Below are positions 63,319-64,000 of a stretch of DNA of 64,000 bases, piece after piece (the first letter of the stretch is position 1; every line of letters begins with the position of its first letter). Both the position numbers and the translations under genes were made by a program. The notes below the pieces were generated by a model that was not told where the DNA came from, did not search any database, and saw only the letters and a list, made by a program, of their open reading frames with translations. The stretch is from Setaria digitata (Eukaryota; Nematoda; Chromadorea; Rhabditida; Setariidae): assembly GCA_003640385.1 (NCBI GenBank), contig RCAB01000167.1:1-64000 (forward strand), read 5' to 3'.

Positions 63319-64000
63319 ATGGCATCTTCAGTTGAGCAGAAATATACTTGTATTAATTGTTATCATAAATCTTCAAGTCTTTTCATGAAATACAGCGATA
63401 ACGGTATACGCCTAACATCGTGCGTATGTTTAGTGGTTTCATCGAGTGCTGTTTTTTTATTCATTATTTCTGCTTACTGTTATAGTAGGTTTAAATTAAA
63501 CTGTTTAATTGAGAAATTAATGAGCAATACCTGAACAAGCAGATGAGTAGTTGACTGTTGGTTGCAAAAAATTCTGCAGTAGTAATTAAGCTTGCTCTAG
63601 AACTGCAGTTAATCATTTTTATTCTGGTATTTTTTTTTTTTTTTTTTTTTTCAATTTCAGCCTAATTGTGGGAAACCTGTAGATGCATATATCGAATATG
63701 ACATTGTCTTGATAATAATCGATCTTATGTTGCAATATACGAAAGCATATCGGCACTTGTTACTGAATACCAACAATCCCGTATTCTTTTACATTTTCAG
63801 GATGCAAATAGGCAATGAACCCAACAGTTCTTTTTTTTTTTTTTCTTTTTGTTAGTGTTACTAAGAGTGATGCTGTAGCTTGTGTTTCATTTCACTTTTT
63901 CTTTTTATACAATTCAGTTGAGAATTAGCAACGAACAGATTGAGATAGCTTTGTGAATTTTATTCAATAAGACCGAAAAAAAAATCCTTTTAATAATAGC
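63319..64000 (+). CDS. arv1: ARV1 lipid-homeostasis protein, N-terminal part (cut by window edge)
   Basis: ARV1 is an ER membrane protein needed for sterol distribution and GPI-anchor synthesis. Exon 1 (63,319-63,423) reads MASSVEQKYTCINCYHKSSS and ends ...RLTSC before GTATGT. Exon 2 (63,661 to probably 63,780) reads PNCGKPVDAYIEYDIVLII, then LMLQYTKAYRHLLLNTNNP. Together they form the family's zinc ribbon (C11, C14, C35, C38) and the conserved IEYD...LIDL...KAYRHLL block before the first membrane segment. The likely donor is GTATTC at 63,781. The rest of the gene lies beyond the window. 63,781-64,000 is probably intron; no clear third exon was found. Confidence 0.85.

Overview
This looks like nuclear DNA of a nematode, most likely a spirurid/filarial worm. 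It is AT-rich (I judge about two-thirds A+T) with many A/T homopolymer runs. Genes are split into short exons with TTTCAG-type acceptors, and gene content is animal-like. The clade is inferred from style and content; I cannot name a species. No bacterial genes, tRNA, rRNA or CRISPR arrays were recognised. Exon joins below were made by eye from reading frame, splice sites and family similarity, so boundaries can be off by a few bases where not stated exactly.

Layout. (1) 1,111-32,337, minus: one very large gene for UTP20, a HEAT-repeat scaffold of the small-subunit processome. Its 11.7 kb intron (13,155-24,871) holds a complete opposite-strand gene, a chaoptin-like leucine-rich-repeat surface protein (16,490-24,737, plus). 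(2) 33,678-35,523, minus: a two-membrane-segment protein of unknown function. (3) 36,964-38,738, plus: a secreted, glycosylated protein of unknown function. (4) 39,409-39,863, plus: a GTSF1-like double CHHC zinc-finger protein. (5) 41,972-47,394, plus: a TESK-type protein kinase with a long tail ending in an apparent prenylation box. (6) A minus-strand series: a divergent Regnase/NYN-like protein (49,202-50,260), a ZHP/RNF212-type RING protein (51,207-53,221), N-acetylglucosamine kinase (54,013-55,993) and a METTL23-type methyltransferase (57,611-62,841). (7) 63,319 to the right edge, plus: the start of ARV1, divergent from METTL23.

The genes do not form one pathway. Two themes recur: RNA biology (UTP20 in rRNA processing, GTSF1 in small-RNA pathways, the Regnase-like protein possibly in mRNA decay) and germ line or meiosis (GTSF1, ZHP/RNF212).

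The most unusual points are: the chaoptin-like gene nested inside UTP20; a duplicated UTP20 first exon that reads in frame into exon 3; a TESK kinase ending in CVIL; a Regnase-like protein lacking most of the expected acidic active-site residues; a dense TGATAA cluster upstream of UTP20; and a single N flanked by a duplicated 123 bp block that is probably an assembly artefact.
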